Origin: an uncultured Collinsella sp.
Lineage (GTDB): Bacteria; Actinomycetota; Coriobacteriia; Coriobacteriales; Coriobacteriaceae
DNA: 9,289 bases
NCBI GenBank assembly: GCA_900555585.1
Contig: USLT01000020.1
Coordinates: 1 to 9,289 of the forward strand
Direction: 5' to 3'
Part shown: one piece after another, positions 6,178-9,289 of the stretch
Position numbering within the stretch: position 1 is the first letter of the stretch
Layout of the letters: each line of letters begins with the position of its first letter
The notes under the pieces: generated by a model
What the model was told of the DNA's origin: nothing
The model's input: the letters and a program-made list of their open reading frames with translations, nothing else
The model's database searches: none
Position numbers and translations under genes: made by a program

Positions 6178-7708
6178 ATGGCACCCGCACCGCAGATCAC
6201 CTGCAAGCTCTCCCGCTACATCGACGTGCTCGACCGGGCGGGCATCTTGCTGTCCGCTCCGGACGCGCGGGAGGCTGCGCATATCGATATCGCATGGGCC
6301 ACGGACGATTCCCGTTCCGCGCGCGAGGCGACGCTCTTCGTGTGCAAGGGCGCCGCGTTCAAGCGCGAGTACCTGCTCGGCGCCATCGAGGCGGGCGCGG
6401 TCGCCTACGTCTCCGAGATCGACTACGAGGTATCCGCCGACGTGCCCTGCGCTGGTGAGCGACATCCGCCGCGCGCTCGCGGTGCTGGCGGATGCCGCCT
6501 ACGACCACCCCTCCGCCCGCGTGGCGGTCTGCGCGTTCACGGGCACCAAGGGCAAGACGACGAGCGCCTTCTACCTCAAGAGCGTGCTCGACGCCCATGC
6601 GCGCCTCGCGGGGCGCCGCCCGGCGGGCCTCTTCACGAGCGTGGAGTTCGACGACGGCGTGGACAGCGGCCCGTCCAAGCTCACGACGCCCGAGTCCTTC
6701 CGGCTCCAGCAGCAGATCGCCAACGCGGCCGCGAGCGGTATGGAGCACGTCGCCATGGAAGCGTCGAGCCAGGCGCTCAAATACGATCGAACCTACGGGG
6801 TCGAGTTCGCGGTCGGAGCGTTCACCAACATCGGCGAGGACCATATCTCGCCGATCGAGCATCCCACGCTCGAGGACTACTTCGCGAGCAAGCTCAAGAT
6901 CTTCGCGCAGAGCCGCGTGGGCGTGGTCAACCTCGATATGGACCGGGTCGACGAGGTCCTGGCCGCGGCGCGCGATGCGGGCTGCGAGCGCGTCATCACC
7001 TATTCGCTCGTCGATGCGTCGGCGGACGTCTTCGCGAGCGACCTGCGAAACGGCGACGCGGGAATCGTCGCCCATGTGCGCACGCCGCGCTTCGAGGGCG
7101 ATGTGACCATAGCGACCCCGGTCCGCTTCAACGTATCGAACGCCCTGGGGGCCATCGCCTGCGCCGAGGGCCTCGGTCTCGAGCCCGAGGCGATCCGGCA
7201 CGGCTTCGAGCGGCTGCACGTCCCCGGCCGCATGGAGCTGCATCCCAGCGCAGACGGCCGCATCTTGGGCATCGTCGATTTCGCGCACAACGGCATGAGC
7301 CTCGAGACCATGCTGCGCGACCTGCGCGGCAACTATCCCGATCGCGAGATCGCCGTGGTCTTCGGCGCGACGGGCGGCAAGGGGATCGACCGCCGCGAGA
7401 CCATGGGGACGGCCGCCGGCCGCCTCGCCGACCGCATCGTCATCACCGAGGACGACCCGGGTCCCGAGGATCCCGCGGACATCTGCGAGACCATCTCGCG
7501 CTTCGTCTCCGCGCAGGGCAACGACAACTGGCAGATCGTGCTCGACCGCTCCGAGGCGATCCGCACGGCGGTGCGCGAGACCGAGGGCCGCGCCCTCGTG
7601 GTCGTGACGGGCAAGGGGGCCGAGCGCTGGATGAAGCGCGGCGGGGTCGATGTGCCCTACGAGCCCGACGGTGTCCAGCTCGACCGCGCCCTGGCCGAGC
7701 TCGCATAG
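6178..7708 (+). pseudogene. murE: UDP-MurNAc-tripeptide synthetase (Lys-type MurE ligase), frameshifted
   Basis: MurE ligases use ATP to add the third stem amino acid to UDP-MurNAc-L-Ala-D-Glu in cytosolic peptidoglycan synthesis. Residues 1-90 form the N-terminal domain (ATDDSR, TLFVCKGAAFKREYLLGAIEAGAVAYVSE). The frame shifts near 6448, and the next frame carries the rest. It holds VSDIRRALAVLADAAY, P-loop GTKGKTT (6542-6562), AMEASSQAL, TNIGEDHIS, YFASKLKIF with the likely carbamylated lysine, RFNVSNALGAIA, VPGRME, DFAHN and GKGAERW. GTKGKTT and FVCKGAAFK resemble streptococcal lysine-adding enzymes. The substrate motif reads DDPG (7451-7462), not the DNPR of diaminopimelate enzymes, so lysine or ornithine is more likely. 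ATG 6178 has AGGAG six bases upstream. Restoring one GC unit in the GCGC at 6449-6452 gives VPCALVSDIRR, with spacing that matches my memory of E. coli MurE. The break is either a sequence error or a fresh mutation. Confidence 0.9.
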
Positions 7709-7766
7709 GCCGGCCCTGCGGCGGGCGCCAATTGCCAATCTTTTCGTGTGCATCGAGAAGAGCTGG

Positions 7767-7772
7767 TAGAAT
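7767..7772 (+). promoter_or_regulatory. Possible -10 box for hpt-ftsH
   Basis: TAGAAT matches the -10 consensus at five of six positions and sits in the 161-bp gap after murE, about 97 bases before the hpt start. The candidate -35 (TTCGTG at 18-base spacing) is weak. It would give hpt-ftsH its own promoter and a leader of about 90 bases. Confidence 0.35.
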
Positions 7773-7793
7773 AGCTCGAATACGGAGACCGGG

Positions 7794-7812
7794 CCGCGCG
7801 CGCCGCGCGCGG
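7794..7812 (+). repeat. CG-alternating palindrome in the hpt leader
   Basis: CCGCGCGCG (7794-7802) and CGCGCGCGG (7804-7812) are perfectly complementary around one base, giving a very stable hairpin of about eight pairs with a three-base loop. Outer GACC (7787-7790) and GGTC (7812-7815) add further pairing options. It lies about 45 bases before the hpt ribosome site. No T-run follows. It may be a message stabiliser, or simply low-complexity GC DNA. Confidence 0.45.
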
Positions 7813-7869
7813 GTCCCATGTCGGTAGGATCGTCGGGCGATCGAGCGCGACTCTCGAGGAAGGTCAGTC

Positions 7870-8418
7870 ATGGAAGCACAGCATCCGGACGTCAAGGAGG
7901 TCCTGTTCACGCAGGAGGACATCCAGGGCATCGTCAAGCGCATGGGCGAGCAGATCTCGGCGGATTACGAGGGCAAGGACCTCGTGCTGATCGCCGTTCT
8001 GCGCGGCGCCGTCGTCTTTATGGGCGACCTTATGCGCGCCATCGACCGCCCGCTCGCCATCGATTTCATGGCGGTCTCGAGCTACGGCGACGGCGCGAAG
8101 TCCTCGGGCATCGTCCGCATCGTCAAGGACCTCGATATCGACATCAAGGGTCGCGACGTGCTGATCGTCGAGGACATCCTGGATTCCGGCCTCACTCTCA
8201 AGTACCTCATGAAGAACCTCTCCAGCCGCCAGCCCGCCTCCATCGAGGTCGCGACCTTCCTGTGGAAGGACGTCGAGGGCCGCACCACGGCTGTCGAGCC
8301 CAAGTATGTCGGAACGCACTGCCCCGACGAGTTCGTGGTGGGTTACGGCCTCGATTTCGCCGAGCGCTACCGCAACCTGCCGTACGTGGGCGTGCTCAAG
8401 CCGGAGGTCTACTCGTAG
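7870..8418 (+). CDS. hpt: Hypoxanthine phosphoribosyltransferase
   Basis: Hpt joins hypoxanthine (and often guanine) to PRPP to make IMP or GMP, salvaging purines in the cytosol. The 182-residue length is normal. The conserved blocks are in the expected order: LVLIAVLRGAVVFMGDL (residues 38-54), DFMAVSSYG (64-72, the flexible loop start), and the PRPP signature VLIVEDILDSGLTL (about 97-110) with the paired acidic residues Glu-Asp. Next come SIEVATFLWK and the C-terminal VGYGLDFAERYRNLPYVGVL. GAGGAAGG about nine bases upstream serves the ATG at 7870. ftsH follows after a single spacer base, so the two form an operon, an arrangement seen in many Gram-positive bacteria. In those genomes tilS often sits just upstream; here the Mur ligase gene does. 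Function is secure. Confidence 0.97.
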   Translation: MEAQHPDVKEVLFTQEDIQGIVKRMGEQISADYEGKDLVLIAVLRGAVVFMGDLMRAIDRPLAIDFMAVSSYGDGAKSSGIVRIVKDLDIDIKGRDVLIVEDILDSGLTLKYLMKNLSSRQPASIEVATFLWKDVEGRTTAVEPKYVGTHCPDEFVVGYGLDFAERYRNLPYVGVLKPEVYS

Positions 8419-8419
8419 C

Positions 8420-9289
8420 ATGACCCGTTTCAACAATTCATCCGAATTCGAATCCGTCGCCCTCCTTGCCGAGGGCGACGGCTCCCGTTCTGGGCACGAG
8501 GGCCCCGGAGATACCGAGGCCCCGCGTCGCGGCGAAGGCCCCGCATCCGATCGGGAGCCGGGCGACGCCGGCCGCGACGATTCAGCCCCCGGCATCTTCG
8601 GCTCCATGGACCGCATGCTGGCGGGGGAGGATCCCGCGCAGCGCCCGAACGGCCCCAGGCGCGGCCCCTCGCGCACGAACTGGCTCTACGTGCTGGTGGT
8701 GTGCTCCCTGGTCGCGTACCTGTTCTACAGCCTCGGCGGCGGCGTCGCCGGAGCGCCCCAGGCTACCAAGCTCGCGACGAGCGATTTCGTGACCGCCGTG
8801 GAGGAGGGCCGCGTCGAGAGCGCGACCTACACGGTGCTCGACGGCAGCGTGAAGGGATCGTATTGGGAGAAGCGCAAGGACGTCGGCGATAAGAAGGACC
8901 TCAAAGCGTTCACCTCGACCTACGTCGGCAACGACTCGCTCGCCGAGCTCATGGCCGAGCATCCCAAGACCGAGTACCGCGTCGACACCAGCGATCCCGA
9001 CTTCCTGACCGACCTCTTGGTGGCGGTGCTGCCGACGCTCGTGCTGATCTTCATGATGTTCTACTTCATGCGGCAGATGACGGGCGCCAACAACAAGGCG
9101 ATGCAGTTCGGCAAGACCGATGCCAAGACCAGCGAGGCGACCCGCCCCAACATCAAGTTCAAGGACGTCGCCGGCATCGAGGAGGCCGTGGAGGAGCTCA
9201 CCGAGATCCGCGACTTCCTGGCCGAGCCCGAGCGCTTCCGCAAGCTCGGCGCCAAGATCCCTCGTGGCGTTCTGCTGGTCGGCCCTCCC
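8420..9289 (+). CDS. ftsH: ATP-dependent zinc metalloprotease FtsH (5' part)
   Basis: FtsH is a membrane-bound hexameric AAA+ protease that degrades misfolded membrane proteins and short-lived regulators. The window holds the first 290 codons and ends within Walker A (GVLLVGPP). The order is: a hydrophilic N-terminal extension (residues 1-86, rich in Gly, Asp, Arg and Pro); membrane segment 1 (about 88-104); an extracytoplasmic domain (about 105-195, with ATSDFVTAVEEGRVESATY); membrane segment 2 (about 198-217); and the AAA+ start FKDVAGIEEAVEELTEIRDFL (from 247). The extension is unusual, since in E. coli FtsH the first membrane segment is almost at the N-terminus. The ATG follows the hpt stop after one base. 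GGAGG at 8403-8407, inside hpt, is 12 bases away, so translational coupling is likely. The zinc-protease HExxH domain lies beyond the window. Identity is secure. Confidence 0.97.
   Translation, partial: MTRFNNSSEFESVALLAEGDGSRSGHEGPGDTEAPRRGEGPASDREPGDAGRDDSAPGIFGSMDRMLAGEDPAQRPNGPRRGPSRTNWLYVLVVCSLVAYLFYSLGGGVAGAPQATKLATSDFVTAVEEGRVESATYTVLDGSVKGSYWEKRKDVGDKKDLKAFTSTYVGNDSLAELMAEHPKTEYRVDTSDPDFLTDLLVAVLPTLVLIFMMFYFMRQMTGANNKAMQFGKTDAKTSEATRPNIKFKDVAGIEEAVEELTEIRDFLAEPERFRKLGAKIPRGVLLVGPP

Noticed and set aside
6440..6460. Programmed +1 frameshift in murE at CCC-T
   Set aside because: CCC-T can slip, but there is no stop or rare codon in the next position and no stimulatory element. MurE is not known to need frameshifting, and a two-base loss gives better residue spacing.
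7709..7750. Intrinsic terminator after murE (GGCCGGCC, then TTTT at 7741-7744)
   Set aside because: The palindrome overlaps the stop codon and is about 25 bases from a run of only four T, so the two parts do not form a normal terminator.
6359..7819. 486-codon minus-strand frame opposite murE
   Set aside because: The plus strand holds all Mur ligase motifs; the antisense product has the Arg/Ala/Asp/His bias of a mirrored codon pattern.
7864..8676. 270-codon minus-strand frame opposite hpt and the ftsH start
   Set aside because: It is antisense to unmistakable hpt and ftsH, with no ribosome site or family motif.
1..9289. CRISPR array, insertion sequence, prophage, tRNA or rRNA genes
   Set aside because: I found no spaced direct repeats, transposase or phage motifs, or RNA gene signatures on either strand.

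Overview
The window reads as a high-GC chromosomal stretch of a Gram-positive bacterium. My best guess is a Coriobacteriia (Collinsella-like) actinobacterium. The guess rests on the GC- and CGC/GCC-rich codons, a streptococcal-type (Lys-type) Mur ligase and the hpt-ftsH pair. It is an inference from memory of such genomes, not from a search. I see no mobile element, CRISPR array, rRNA or tRNA.

Layout: (1) Positions 1-542, minus strand, encode GLUG-repeat surface-protein sequence that does not belong with its neighbour. It is joined in frame, through a shared Thr-Thr-Ile-Glu-Gly segment, to the 3' part of proC (543-1265, minus). (2) glyA (1340-2593, minus) lies upstream of proC. Its leader carries a strong hairpin and two overlapping mini-ORFs with good ribosome binding sites. 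(3) Three plus-strand genes for envelope proteins of unknown function follow at 2858-5245. The first two are clear paralogues: one membrane segment and a shared exported domain. The third has about four membrane segments. (4) A convergent minus-strand gene for another unknown membrane protein (5254-6042) ends 8 bp from them, in a 14-bp palindrome that includes both stop codons. (5) On the plus strand come a Mur ligase gene (6178-7708) broken by a frameshift near 6448, then hpt (7870-8418) and the 5' part of ftsH (8420 to the window end, cut inside Walker A).

The recognised genes are mostly housekeeping: proline synthesis (proC), serine/glycine and one-carbon metabolism (glyA), peptidoglycan stem-peptide synthesis (murE), purine salvage (hpt) and membrane protein quality control (ftsH). 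glyA and proC may be co-transcribed. hpt and ftsH are almost certainly one operon. I see no clearly new defence or mobile system. The points most worth checking are the proC/GLUG junction (probably an assembly chimera), the murE frameshift, the paralogous envelope-protein pair and the glyA leader.
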